A stretch of DNA of 64,000 nt. It comes from Dacryopinax spathularia. Taxonomy: Eukaryota; Basidiomycota; Dacrymycetes; Dacrymycetales; Dacrymycetaceae. Under the pieces are notes generated by a model. That model did no database searches, was not told the origin of the DNA, and saw nothing but the letters and a program-made list of their open reading frames with translations. Positions 10,401 through 19,828 of the stretch are shown one piece after another. The stretch lies in assembly GCA_037974965.1 (NCBI GenBank), contig JBBPFI010000008.1:1240001-1304000 (forward strand), written 5' to 3'. The stretch's first letter is position 1, and each line of letters starts with the position of its first letter. Both the position numbers and the translations under genes were made by a program.

Positions 10401-13400
10401 ATCACGGACAGCACGGTCAAAAGCGCCCCATTGCATTATACGAAAACGGTGGCTACTGTACACGTCTCCACCGCCCACGTACTGACTCATAACCTGCTGG
10501 TGAGATACTTCCTGCTTTCCCATCATCGCATTCACAAGCCGAGTCAGGACCTTGTTCGATGCCGCAATCGCACTATCGGTTGCGCTTCGGTTTTTCTTAA
10601 TCGCAAGAGCGAGAGCGGTCAGGCCGGCGTGCGCGGTCAGGCTTGGTTTAGTAATGTAGTCGGTAATGTAAAACAGCGCCGATTTGGCCTCTTCCCCCAA
10701 GACGATAGGTTGGATGTCCATGTTGCTTTTCAGCAAGAACATTGCGACATCGTTGTATTCATTGATCCAGGGGTGCAGGCGACGCAAAGAGATCCGTCCC
10801 GTGTCAGCATCGAATGACGATTGCTCCTGCGTTTCCCTGTCCATCCTCATACGGCAGTTGGCGTCTGTGCGAGGCTCCCCAGGCCGCAAACGAGACCAGC
10901 AACCTAGAGTGTGCACATGCCAGTTACATATGCTAACGACATCCTCCAGAAAATCGCGCATAGCGGGTTGAAAGTCTGCATATGTTTCGAAATCGCTCGC
11001 CAACGGTCCGGTCAAAGTGCACGGATTCACGTCTCCTGTCGCCCGGCGCGGGGGTGGCCCGACCGTCTCCTTCGTCACGCCGTTGGTCTGGGAGGGTAGA
11101 TGCGTATGTACCGTTCGCTCGAGCCACTGTACGATCTGTTCTCTCCAAACCTCATCTACTGTCAATCGGTCTCGCATCGTCTGTGGATCCGTCTGTCCGC
11201 GAATCCAAACCAACATGTGGATGTGCAGCGTGCCTCTTCCCTGGGCCTCGACCATGCCGTAGTAACCCGTACATGTGCCTAACAGACCCGGTCCTCTCTT
11301 GTACCGGAGAATAACTCGGATGAAACGTTCGACGATGTCATGAAATACAGCGGCTGAGACCGCAGGGTTGTCAGCGACACGTCTCGCTCGGCGCTGTTTC
11401 GACCCAAACGTCTCGCCTTTCAGTACATCTGCCAGATCGGTATAATCACCCGTCAGCAATCTGATAATGGGGCTGTCTACGTCGCTTGGGGTAAACGTAA
11501 TATAGTACGTCGGCCTGCCCAAGCTCGTCATCATGCCCCTTATCTCGTTCCGCTTGCCCGCCTTGTAACCGTCCGTTCCAGGCGTGTCTCGGCGGACCAT
11601 CTGAATGCTTTGCAGGAGACTAAGAATATGCCTTTCATCGTCACTCAGTGACACTCTTCTCGGATTCGCCTTGAGTTTTGCTGCGAGGCGTTCCACCGTG
11701 TCCGCTTCTAAGTCGGCCATCTCGCGCACGATTGCATCTTTGCGCTTTTCCGACACGCGGAACGAGCAGTCATGATACGCACGCCGCTTTTGGATAATAT
11801 TGTGGAAGATGAATGCAAACTGGGAATCGCGTTGGAATCTCATGTCGTCCCGGCGGAGCAAATGTGACAGTTGACGAGCCATAGATATCGTGTTGCGGCG
11901 ACACGGGTGTTCGAAACCCCCAAGCGCATACGGATCTAAATGGGGCAGAAGACCACCGAGCAGAGTATGATTATGCAAGTCGGGCACAGGCTGGTTACCC
12001 TTCCGACTTAATACGAACGGCTTGCCGCTGAGACACTGTGCCAATGCCCGTGCCTTCATTTCGCGATCGTTCCCCTTATCAAACGCGCCAGGGGCATAAG
12101 CACAGCTCTCCATGAGCAGTTCGTCCGACGGGGCGTCCTCTTCTACAAATTGATTCCTTCGAGATGGCTCTTCCATACTGGCCCATTGGCCATCGCTCAT
12201 TTCGAGGTGACCTATATCAAGCGAGGCGGGGAACGAAGCCTGATCGTATCGACTCGAGTCTGAACCAAAGTGCTCCCGAAAGTTCTCTGGTGAGAAAACC
12301 GCGGCCGGGACATCAAGATCCGCGCGGTACGCTTGACTGTTGTTAACAAGAAATTGCACCAGCGTCCTCACCACGGATGCCGTTGCCAGAAGGGGTCGTA
12401 ATCGAGTTAGCTCATCTTGAGATGGTGGTTGCGCACCAGCGAATACGGCCGTGAACGCGTTACGCAGGCTGCTAACAGGGGGGGGGAGCAGAACGTGAAG
12501 TCGCGCGTGATCTCGTGGCAGGATAATAACGTTTCCTCTGGAATATCGCTGCGCTCCGCTGACTGGATTGCCGTAGTACTGCGTTTTGGTCGGGTCCTCT
12601 TGCAGACGAAAGCAGATATTGTTCGCCTCGTACCTCGCGGCAAGGCGCAGGTCGATGCAAGATGCCCTCTCGAAAGCGATCCGAACTTCATTTGGAAGGT
12701 GCTCGTGAGCGTAGTAAAGACGGTTCGCCAGGGCAAACGGGGGCATCTTCTTTCTCTTCGTGAGGGAACGATTGCACAACTTACACATCGTCAACGTGCC
12801 TTTCATTTCAGCGGGATGTGACAACCCTTTTGGATAGAGGAACGCCCCTTGGTATGCATCGATGTCGTATCCTTTGGGTCGTAAGTGTCGCGGAAACGCA
12901 TCGTCGGCCTGAAGCAATTGAAAATCGACTTTATTGACAGCGACTTTATGCGCATCTTTCGCTCGTATGCGTTCTGCACAGACCGCACAAGCCGTCGTTG
13001 CGTAGCTCTCCAGGCTCGTTTCGTGCTGATATTCCCTGATAATCTGTAACACGAGCTCCGGGTCATAACCAGGCGGGAACACCGTGGACTCCTCCCTGAC
13101 ATGCTCAACCCGAGGTCGTTTAGGATTACCCGACTGCAAAGACGCCGACGCCTTCCGTTTTCTCTCGTTCCGCCACGCGGACTCTCTCGCTCTGCTCCGG
13201 AATGCACAGATGACGCTACTACAAGACAGCGTGCAAACGTGTCGTTCCATCTCTCCTGCAATCGTCGTCCTGCTCTCACGGCAATTGATCGGTATACTAT
13301 GTAAGGCGCATACTTTTATCATGAAGTCTTTACGAACGACCCCAATTATACCCACCAAATCGGACAGACTTTTGAACCTGACGAGACAAACGCGTTCGTC

Positions 13401-13985
13401 GTGGTAGCGCTCTTCATTGGGAACGGCCCGTTCTCCAGCAAAGACATCCAATCCGCGATAATACGCTGCTAAGAACGTAGTAGTCACTTCGGTCTCATTC
13501 GCTTCTCTGTCAGTCGTAACTGCAATCCGAACTCGAAACTGACGACCGTCTGGTACAGGCGGCAACATCACATCAACATCAGCATCGGCAACAACAACGG
13601 CATCCGCATCGGGCAACATCCTTCCATGGCGATCGGCGGCGAACGCGAGTGCTCGGGGTGAACTCGCTGCAGCGAGCGAGACCGGCGGCGTTAACACACG
13701 GGCTAATCGGACTGAAGGACGCATATGGCAAAGCAAGTCATCAGACAAAGGAAAAACTCGGAATAATTACTCACGTTCGCTTGATTCAGCCGATGACTCA
13801 TGGGGGTGCCCCGTGCTCGTGCTGTTGTTCACACCCCCACTCCCTGCCCCACTGGACCGCTGTGTCGGATTGATACTGCTCAACAGGATCAAGTCATGCA
13901 CATTGCTTGAGTCATCCTTCCAGACTCACATCGACATGTCCAAGCGCTACCGCAAGTCTCCTATAGTCAATGATGACTCCGAACG
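7436..13985 (-). mobile_element. Helitron-type rolling-circle transposon (ends not located)
   Basis: The RepHel gene defines the element. Helitrons start with TC and end with CTRR after a short hairpin, inserted between A and T, without target duplications. On the minus strand the 5' end would lie to the right of 13748 and the 3' end to the left of 7488. Several CTAG strings lie in 6.4-7.5 kb but none could be tied to a convincing hairpin by eye, so the borders given are only the minimum span plus flanking DNA. It cannot be decided whether the flanking GRF genes are inside the element or are the site into which it inserted. Confidence 0.6.
7488..13748 (-). CDS. Helitron Rep/helicase (RepHel) transposase
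   Basis: One uninterrupted frame of 2086 residues. The N-terminal third has Cys pairs (CAVCAERI, CKLCNRSL) and a PFALANRLYY segment typical of the region ahead of Helitron Rep domains. The Helitron-like N block (FAFIFHNIIQKRRA) and YITFTPSDVDSPI follow. The rolling-circle HUH motif is GRGTLHIHMLVWI near residue 842. The paired catalytic tyrosines are in YITDYITK near residues 1026-1033. The C-terminal PIF1-type helicase has Walker A GGMGGTGKSH (about 1608), Walker B LIIDEVSMIS (about 1686), GDFGQLRPV and a C-terminal YTDYKSQGRSLD and VMLSRVRTLDGL. All key residues seen are intact, so the element may be autonomous. The exact start is uncertain: MRPSVRLARV (near 13724) is an alternative, and a 5' exon is possible. 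Nuclease and helicase roles in rolling-circle transposition follow from the family. Confidence 0.92.
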   Translation of the reverse strand: MSDDLLCHMRPSVRLARVLTPPVSLAAASSPRALAFAADRHGRMLPDADAVVVADADVDVMLPPVPDGRQFRVRIAVTTDREANETEVTTTFLAAYYRGLDVFAGERAVPNEERYHDERVCLVRFKSLSDLVGIIGVVRKDFMIKVCALHSIPINCRESRTTIAGEMERHVCTLSCSSVICAFRSRARESAWRNERKRKASASLQSGNPKRPRVEHVREESTVFPPGYDPELVLQIIREYQHETSLESYATTACAVCAERIRAKDAHKVAVNKVDFQLLQADDAFPRHLRPKGYDIDAYQGAFLYPKGLSHPAEMKGTLTMCKLCNRSLTKRKKMPPFALANRLYYAHEHLPNEVRIAFERASCIDLRLAARYEANNICFRLQEDPTKTQYYGNPVSGAQRYSRGNVIILPRDHARLHVLLPPPVSSLRNAFTAVFAGAQPPSQDELTRLRPLLATASVVRTLVQFLVNNSQAYRADLDVPAAVFSPENFREHFGSDSSRYDQASFPASLDIGHLEMSDGQWASMEEPSRRNQFVEEDAPSDELLMESCAYAPGAFDKGNDREMKARALAQCLSGKPFVLSRKGNQPVPDLHNHTLLGGLLPHLDPYALGGFEHPCRRNTISMARQLSHLLRRDDMRFQRDSQFAFIFHNIIQKRRAYHDCSFRVSEKRKDAIVREMADLEADTVERLAAKLKANPRRVSLSDDERHILSLLQSIQMVRRDTPGTDGYKAGKRNEIRGMMTSLGRPTYYITFTPSDVDSPIIRLLTGDYTDLADVLKGETFGSKQRRARRVADNPAVSAAVFHDIVERFIRVILRYKRGPGLLGTCTGYYGMVEAQGRGTLHIHMLVWIRGQTDPQTMRDRLTVDEVWREQIVQWLERTVHTHLPSQTNGVTKETVGPPPRRATGDVNPCTLTGPLASDFETYADFQPAMRDFLEDVVSICNWHVHTLGCWSRLRPGEPRTDANCRMRMDRETQEQSSFDADTGRISLRRLHPWINEYNDVAMFLLKSNMDIQPIVLGEEAKSALFYITDYITKPSLTAHAGLTALALAIKKNRSATDSAIAASNKVLTRLVNAMMGKQEVSHQQVMSQYVGGGDVYSSHRFRIMQWGAFDRAVRDIPRETEYEYAECADVVRQQLIRAGVVIEDVTETEDTYQTMSVTTHADDDSVVTYILQDDTDEGRNARLRSARLAHWSAEDTKNIEMAAMRGIEPGEFWNLVSEADRRGRNRALRGELETADTGGTPLEFVLDVSSSHSSATNQLLDYTCRPQQPEFESLNLYDFVARAKKERIKREGGAAVQRDDEEDNGDDLEEMFLPQHPQHETHRLTYSATFAAIPVVLGRRMPQKDTEFRAWCRAMLIVFKPWRVVSDLKADHEAWEQAYAAMDFSESTLRTMRNISTLRDCKDARDRTRAAHTDNDLDTTEVDVDDECEPRVPETEMDEPERSESHRIGEMEESMKRLNNEIALHVRNLLHHGESQTTSLDGAGSPAPSMDIRSATATDRVLVRDFTETMTELRKDRRPTLRESVTSSSVPIARDLVRPVTQVQRLDDLRSDSSAFHIASAALTENTPAAEVVERLGMTNNAEQAQVIHTVASHIQNGKSDQLLLYVGGMGGTGKSHVIRGITLLFDMLGVPECLRISAPTGAAATVIGGYTIHALTLLPQSSKQINLGTLEQLWRDVRYLIIDEVSMISAKFMSDISRRLSLAKGDDGLSLPFGGVNVIFLGDFGQLRPVQGQTLFDSNLAERAVPSITQSLHGQDAMHGAFLWSQVRSVVLLTKNMRQSADSQWADLLARLRLGKAVTDVRKQYSSYGCTNAEVLRTRQLDVLAMVRPSELERFQDAPIITATKSLRDSLNDILSRKHAAALGQDIHLLYSVDRVQRKRLHGERRLGAWSISSTTSGDSLGCIPLFHGMRVMVTENVAIAKHIVNGAEGVVCGARVEKSEEGICRAVVVFVHVKGCGRLHPNLPDNVVPIVPVSRHFRWQGTSITRSQLPLLPAYTYTDYKSQGRSLDTAIVDIASCRTSQSLYVMLSRVRTLDGLVVLRPFPPTKFSLRLTSSMRDEFQRLDSLHALTRDRYQEDTAPTPGL

Positions 13986-14181
13986 ATGTTCCCCTGTTGT
14001 CGCGAAGGCGATCAGGCAGCGAATCTGCTCATGCCCCTAACCGGCACCAGCAGACCCTTCGACAGAAAGTGGCGCCACGGATGCTCCCTAGCGGATCGTT
14101 CGCGCCCGGGATACAAATACAGGCCATCTCGATGGCGAAGCGCCAGCTCACCTCAACAACTTGCGTCTTGTCAGTCTTATC
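13749..14181. promoter_or_regulatory. Shared upstream region of RepHel and GRF copy 3
   Basis: This interval separates the divergent RepHel (minus) and GRF copy 3 (plus). It contains a perfect AP-1/Gcn4-type site gatgactcatgg near 13792-13803, a cttgagtcatcc near 13906, and agactcaca near 13922. Such bZIP sites recur upstream of other genes in the island. No other gene is seen. Confidence 0.35.
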
Positions 14182-15830
14182 ATGTCCCAAATCCACCCTT
14201 ACGTTCCATGGCCATATTGTCACTGCGGTCTACCGACCGTCCAGTTGCGCTCCAAGCGAACTGCTACTATGAACAGCGTATACTTCCGTACGCTACGCCT
14301 CGCTCGCGATCTGCGGTGAGAAGTCTCACTGACGTTGTTCAGGTTGCGTCAAGCCCGCTAAGAAATGCACATTCTTTCGTGCGTGATGCCGTCGCCCATC
14401 GCTACGTTCCAACTGACAATACTGTAGTCTTCTTGGATACCTATCTCGAGCGTAACGCGTTGCCCCCCGTGGGTTGGCCCGCTCCCCCATTTCACCCACT
14501 CCACGTCCCGCTGTTACCCACGAATGTAAAGCTTGCTGAACAAGCTCATCTACTCGCTGCAATGGATCTGGTTGATCACGCGATGATGACCAGAACATCC
14601 GTCACGGCCCTCCATGAACGAGACCGTAGCGGATTACCGACGAAACCAAGCGAAACTTCCACTAGCTTGAACACGACCAGCACGAGCGCTGATACTAGCG
14701 TCCCTTCTTCCTCTACTGCGAGCAATATACCTCTCCCTACGGATACCAGTCCTTCCGCTTCTTTACGCGTCACTCCCACCCAAAACCCTAATATCGGCCG
14801 AAGCATTACTCCGCCGCACTTTTCCCCTCTGTCTGATAACAGGCCGCTCCACATCGATACCAAACGTTGGTGCCGGCGAGAAGACGAACAAACAGCCGCG
14901 ACAACGAACTCGCCTATCGCCGAGGATGACTCGACGACGCAAACTAAACCCATCCAGCGGACGAACCCGACCGCAACATCATCAACCGCCACCATCCAGT
15001 TCCCACGGTTCGAGACTCCGCCGCCCAGCGTGCCCTCTTTACCAGCCTCTAAAACAGTACCTTTGCCAGGCTCAGCAGCAAGAGAACGGCTTCCCTCGGC
15101 TTCCGCGTCAAGAAACGGTCCGCTGGCGATCAATGGTGGGACAGGCAACAAACTATTCCAACCCTTGCAGGGTATGGACGGAAGCATTGCGACGACAAAT
15201 AACCATCCGACTGGCTCCTCGGCGGTTCGCTCCGAAGCCTCTACCACGGCACTCACGCGTTCTGCGCCGGATCGCTCTTCCCGAACCTCCTCGGTATCGG
15301 AATGCGTAACCAAAGGACGCAGTCCACCCCCCACACCTCCACTACCCCGACATCACAACGTGCTGCAACCAACGACTTGCATCAAACCTTTCTCCCGAGA
15401 CGCCTCAAAGGCGCAAACCTCTTCTCTCTCTCAACGTCATAGTTCCTCTTCATTGACATGCAACCCCGCGACGCCTGCTTCCAACAGGGTGCCCACCCCA
15501 TCCCCTTTTCCTTGTGCCACACCAAAGGTTAAACCCCCGGCCGCCGAACCGCCAAACGCGTACACTCGCGTCGGTGGGGTTAAATTCCGTCCTCGCTCGC
15601 TCTCATTGTGCTCCTCTTCCAGCAGCTCACTTCCTGCCGCAGTTGTCGATATCTGCGACCGCAACGTCTCGGAAACATTGGCATCGTTACCCACCTATCT
15701 TGCACAGTTGCTCCAAAGGATTCGCGAAGCAGAGTCACGCAACGCGCGTAACAACATGTATATTGCAGAGCTCGAAAGGGAACGGGACGCATTGCGATCG
15801 CGAACCACGCCCTCCATCACGACCCGCTAA
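14182..15830 (+). CDS. GRF-type zinc-finger protein, long Ser/Thr/Pro-rich member (copy 3)
   Basis: Three exons fit in phase: 14182-14287, a 36-nt mini-exon 14343-14378, and 14428-15830, giving 514 residues. Exon 1 has YVPWPYCHCGLPTVQLRSK, close to subtype B; the mini-exon gives CVKPAKKCTFF, so the finger is present but the GR/GQ core is replaced by MNSVYFR. Exon 3 begins LFLDTYLERNALPPVGWP, matching the subtype B VWLH segment, then runs through about 350 residues of low-complexity Ser/Thr/Pro sequence. It ends in a coiled coil (LAQLLQRIREAESRNARNN). The open frame upstream of 14182 is a chance extension into a non-homologous stretch. It diverges from the RepHel gene across about 430 bp. Function unknown. 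Confidence 0.65.
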
Positions 15831-15922
15831 CCAGTATTGTGCCAACTAGTAGCAGCGCAGCGTTACCTGTACATTATCGTTAATGATATTCACCGTGCGA
15901 TGCCTTGCAAACGGTCCCCTGC

Positions 15923-16870
15923 ATGACTCCTTCGGCCCAGCCGAATGCTTCCGCCCGCTGCCCATGTTCTCGGACCGCTTCGCTTAGGCGCGACGTTGCC
16001 TCTGGGCGCTCACCAATTGCGCAGCGTTCAACTGTGCATGCCGATTACTATCATCATGACTGGTACGTACAGAACCACCATTGTTACACGAACACGAGTT
16101 CATCGCGCTCAGCTCCCACCAAGGTCGCATTTGTCACCCATGACGCTTTCACCGTCCGGCTACAGCCCGTACGATCGTGGTACGTCGTCGAAATACCGAA
16201 TGGAATCGATTCACCCCCCACCTGGCCTACCCTTCTTCATCGCCTTCGACCAGGCGACATTGCGTGGGTCCGCGATCGTTTCAACCGAGTACAGCAATGT
16301 TGGTTCTTGGACGCGGATCGCCGTTGGGTCGTAGGTGCCGCTGCGAGCCGCCACCCAACCCGACCCCAGCTTGTGCTGTGCGTCGTGGATGAGCCGTGCT
16401 GGATGTCTTTGATCTCTCTGATCAAGAAGATGAAATACACCAATCCGGATATCGATGAGCAGGTGCGCACCGATCCATCCAACACAGGCCGCTGCCAACT
16501 GACGACTACCCAGGCAACTCCGCACGCAACCGTTTTGGGATCCTCATGGGATCCATTACCAGACCGACCGGATCTCATGATCACAATAGGAGTCGGTACG
16601 GGCCCGTCGTACCCGCCACTGCTTCCTGACACCCCTCCGTTCGCACTTTGGGTGTTCGGTGCGGACATCCTCAGCCGGCGCATTTGGCTTCGATGCCAAG
16701 ATGGGATCTGGCGCTTGGTTCAGGACGGTATAACCCATCCTGATGGCAGCGGTCGTATCTTGTCCACTGTCCGCCTTGTACCGGTCTGGATATGGGCGTC
16801 CTCTTGGAATGTAAGAGCGAAGCGGAAAGCACTCCAACGAGGGTCGAATGGTCGGAACGAACCGGACTGA
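15923..16870 (+). CDS. Unknown protein, single exon, Trp-rich
   Basis: An open frame of 315 residues from MTPSAQPNAS. The N-terminus has clustered Cys and His (RCPCSRT and later HADYYHHDWYVQNHHCY) that could bind metal. The body has two weakly similar segments, LRPGDIAWVRDRF followed by CWFLDADRRWVVG, and FALWVFGADILSRRIWLRC followed by QDGIWRLVQDG, which look like an internal repeat. The C-terminus is basic. I do not recognise the family. It follows GRF copy 3 by about 90 bp on the same strand and precedes the F-box/NTase-like gene. Codon structure and length favour a real gene, but no homologue was identified by eye. Confidence 0.4.
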   Translation: MTPSAQPNASARCPCSRTASLRRDVASGRSPIAQRSTVHADYYHHDWYVQNHHCYTNTSSSRSAPTKVAFVTHDAFTVRLQPVRSWYVVEIPNGIDSPPTWPTLLHRLRPGDIAWVRDRFNRVQQCWFLDADRRWVVGAAASRHPTRPQLVLCVVDEPCWMSLISLIKKMKYTNPDIDEQVRTDPSNTGRCQLTTTQATPHATVLGSSWDPLPDRPDLMITIGVGTGPSYPPLLPDTPPFALWVFGADILSRRIWLRCQDGIWRLVQDGITHPDGSGRILSTVRLVPVWIWASSWNVRAKRKALQRGSNGRNEPD

Positions 16871-17174
16871 GGCCGCGCATCACAGCGCTCGCACTGATGA
16901 TACCTCGTTGTTCGTGCTGGTGCAACGATGACAACGACGACATATATCCTACACACAGCCCTGTAATACTGTACGATAGCCAACGCACGGAGCCTGATAC
17001 TGTCTGGACACGTGTACAACCGACAACCAATCATAACTGTACTTGTTTCGCACCCGATCACACCCCAGCTTCGACCTCAGCTTCCGATTGGCTCTTTGGC
17101 CGTCGACGCCCCCGCAACATTCCGCGCGGTACATATAGGTTTGTCGGCCGACAAAACATCCCAGCTTCATCCCA
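16871..17174. other. Intergenic, no gene seen
   Basis: This stretch separates the unknown gene from the first F-box/NTase-like gene. Overlapping frames here are short and lack convincing start or splice context. Confidence 0.3.
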
Positions 17175-18267
17175 ATGGACGCTCGCAACTTACACCCCAC
17201 GTCGCTCCTCAATCTGAGCCATGGGCTTTTTTCCGAAATGCTCGATCACTGCAGCTCCGCGCTCCTGGTCCGCCTGTCCGACCTGGACGGCGACCTTGGG
17301 CACCTTGCCCGGTCTCACACGGTGAAGCGATGGAATGTCAAGAGCGTACTCCACCACTTCTTCTCGGATCCAGCGGAGCTCTGCTCGGTCATGCGTCGCA
17401 CCGGTGCAGTGATCAGCGGTTCCCAGCCGCTACAACTCCTCCTTGACATCCGCTGGGAGGAATCCGACCTGGATTTCTACGTGCTACCAGCAACCGCACA
17501 TACTCTCTTCCGTGCCGTCCAAGCCGCAGGCTACGAGGTCCATCAAATCGTCCCTGCCAACTGCTTTCCATCGCGGCAACATGTGCCTCTGTACGGCACG
17601 AATAACGACATTCGTAGCGGTGAGGTTACTATCGTTACGACTCTACACTTCCTGACCCGTCACCAGTTGCCACGTTGCACAAACGCATACGATCCGGCGT
17701 TACCCTGCAGGTTCAAATAATAGTCCCCGCGCACGGCCTGCTAACCTGTATCCTTGGATTTCATTCCAGTACGTCGCACATGTACATAATCCTGTCCGCG
17801 CTCATCTCCACTTCGCAGCATGCGTTATGAATTGGTTGACCTGGGACCGTCTATTCAGCCTGTACCCGGACGCGACAATGTCGCGGATCGCCCTCGCGGT
17901 TGATAGGCGCATCGGACTCCCTACACTGAACGCTATCGATAAGTACAAAGACCGTGGCTTCCGCTATCAATCCGACTTGCCACCACAGGTATTATCGAAT
18001 ACTTTCCCCGTCGGGACACGATTCCTCGGCGATTCACAATCCCTCATTCTCCCTCAAGGGGACGGTGCTTCAACATTGAAAATCGATTCTCCGGCATCGC
18101 AACCGTCCTCCGAATGCTACAGCGGTTCCTGGCTGTTGCTGAAAGACGATCATGGACACTATTTTCATCGCTTTGCACGCACGCCGCACATATACGGAGC
18201 GCCACACCGGGACTTCGTACGGTCAGGCAAAATGTTAGAAACCACGCTGTCGTACTCCCATATCTGA
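17175..18267 (+). CDS. F-box-like / nucleotidyltransferase-fold protein N1
   Basis: Three exons join in phase: 17175-17619, 17667-17768 and 17819-18267 (introns of 47 and 50 bp), giving 331 residues. Residues 10-60 resemble an F-box-like helical region (LLNLSHGLFSEMLDHCSSAL, then WNVKSVLHHFF). The core MRRTGAVISGSQPLQLLL and EESDLDFYVLP has the GS ... D-L-D layout of nucleotidyltransferase folds. Spliced exons give VTLQVQIIVPAHG, then FHSTCVMNWLTWD and RLFSLYPDATM, hallmarks of a multi-copy family I recall from basidiomycete genomes. A GTRFLGDSQ turn follows. Catalysis is not established for this family; the fold call is inference from the motif. The last 40 residues overlap the antisense end of N2, so the 3' end might differ by a small intron. 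Confidence 0.68.
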
Positions 18268-19294
18268 TTACGTTTCCTTCGTCGCACGTGCCTTGCTACC
18301 GAAAGGTACGCTGGGGTTATAGACAATGATTCTCGAGATTTCGTGCTGCACCACATACCCAGACTCAATGCGCGTCAACCACCAATCCGTACAGCAGTGG
18401 CGCAGTGGGTCTCGGCATGTCACCCTCTCCTCCTCTACGTCAGCCCGGCAAGTCGACACCCAGGTCTGCTCGTCTCCAATCCACCTCACTCCAGGCGGAC
18501 ATTCGCTTCGCCTCGCCTCGCTCCACGCAACATTCCGCAGCAGTTGCGGCCATCGATCGCTCGGAGCCACATCGACGCTTGAAATCAAAAACGAGACCTT
18601 GGATCGCAGAGTAGCATTCGGGTACAACGAATACGCGTATCTCGTCGACATAAAGTTCATAAAGCCCGCTGCACAATGCTGAACATCTCGGCAACAGGAT
18701 GTACGACGTCTACGCACTTTCGGGCAATGCGAGAACGCTCAAACTAGGCGTGAACTTCACGGACACAACGCGCATGCGTGCTCGACGAGGGCACTCGATA
18801 AACGTAACTACAGCACGCATTAGCAGCGGGCCGTGTCTGTACGGTTCGTACTCACCGCCGGTCGCGTCCGCTGGCAGTGGGACAGTCGATTGTAAGCTTG
18901 TCGAGGCAGTACCGCTTCCAACCTGGGCTGTGATCGCGCATCCACAATGCAGTAAGACCTCCACGACGTCTGCTGCGTCAACAGATCGGACATAAACATC
19001 GAGCATCCATTCACTGTTGGGCCGACCGAGCAAGAATGACAGCAATCCCATTCCGGACAAAACTGCACCGGTTCGATCCATCACTTCTTCCATGGGCCTC
19101 GTGTCGGTAAGGTATGGTCGCAGGACACGATGCGGGTTCCATCGCTGTATCATCATCTGGCGAACGAAAGAACGCTCGTGCGTGTTCAACTTTCCGACCA
19201 CCACCAGCTCCGGAAGATCGCAATGGGAGAGGATGCGGTGATACGGTTCCGCCGCCCCGACTCGAGCTAGTAGCGACGGATACGACTTTGCCAT
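18268..19294 (-). CDS. F-box-like / nucleotidyltransferase-fold protein N2, convergent paralogue of N1
   Basis: Two exons, 18718-19294 and 18268-18668, joined by a 49-bp phase-1 intron at the same place as the second intron of N1; 325 residues. The parallel blocks are YHRILSHCDLPELVVVGKL (F-box-like), MDRTGAVLSGMGLLSFLL, TGFMNFMSTRYAYSLYPNAT and GVRWIGDEQTWV. Compared with N1 the signature SGS is SGM and SDLD is WMLD, so two of the residues expected in an active nucleotidyltransferase are lost. The start MAKSYPSLLARVG is chosen because it matches the N1 length; an in-frame ATG lies 81 bp upstream at 19375. Its stop codon directly abuts that of N1. Confidence 0.65.
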
Positions 19295-19828
19295 GGCCAC
19301 TCCGGTCACTCTGCTAACGAGCCAATCCGCAATATATCTAATGTAGTTATGTAGTCCATGACAAACGCTTACCACACCAGAGTCATCGCGCTTTGCTCCC
19401 TCTCGTCATGTGGCTCGACTAATATCAGCGCGGTCCGGATAAATCCGGCTGCTAGTGGGCTGTCTAGCATTCCACGTTCATCCCCACGCAAACAATACAC
19501 CACGCAGCCTGGTGCCTGCCGGCACGACCCGTATTCCCGTGCTACAACCCGTCCGTCCATACCAATCCACGCTGGCGCACAGCGGGCCGTAAACCCCAGC
19601 GCAGGCTAAGTATGTCAACGGTCGAGCTCTATGCTCCCAATTCGCGCCTGTGGCTAATCTGCACACAATCGAGACTAACCGTATCAGGTCGGATAGAGGC
19701 TGCAACATCGGCGCTAGTGCGACGTAACCATCTAAAAAGAACAACGCCATATTCGTGCCGACTCGCTTGGTCTGGTACGCCCTCTAGAGAATCCAATATC
19801 CCGATGTGTTTCGCATATTTATCTACTT
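19295..19828. other. Intergenic, no gene seen
   Basis: The interval between the N2 start and the 3' end of GRF copy 4. Only short overlapping frames on both strands; nothing with homology to the neighbours was found. Confidence 0.3.

Noticed and set aside
13986-14181. Upstream extension of the 614-codon frame into GRF copy 3
   Set aside because: Family alignment puts the start at the ATG at 14182 in another frame, with two introns; the extension has no homology.
14576-15334. Minus-strand frame of 252 codons
   Set aside because: Antisense shadow of the Ser/Thr/Pro-rich exon of GRF copy 3.
17711-17769. Apparent intron gttcaa...ttccag in N1
   Set aside because: It breaks the frame; introns 17620-17666 and 17769-17818 keep phase and restore the family string FHSTCVMNW.
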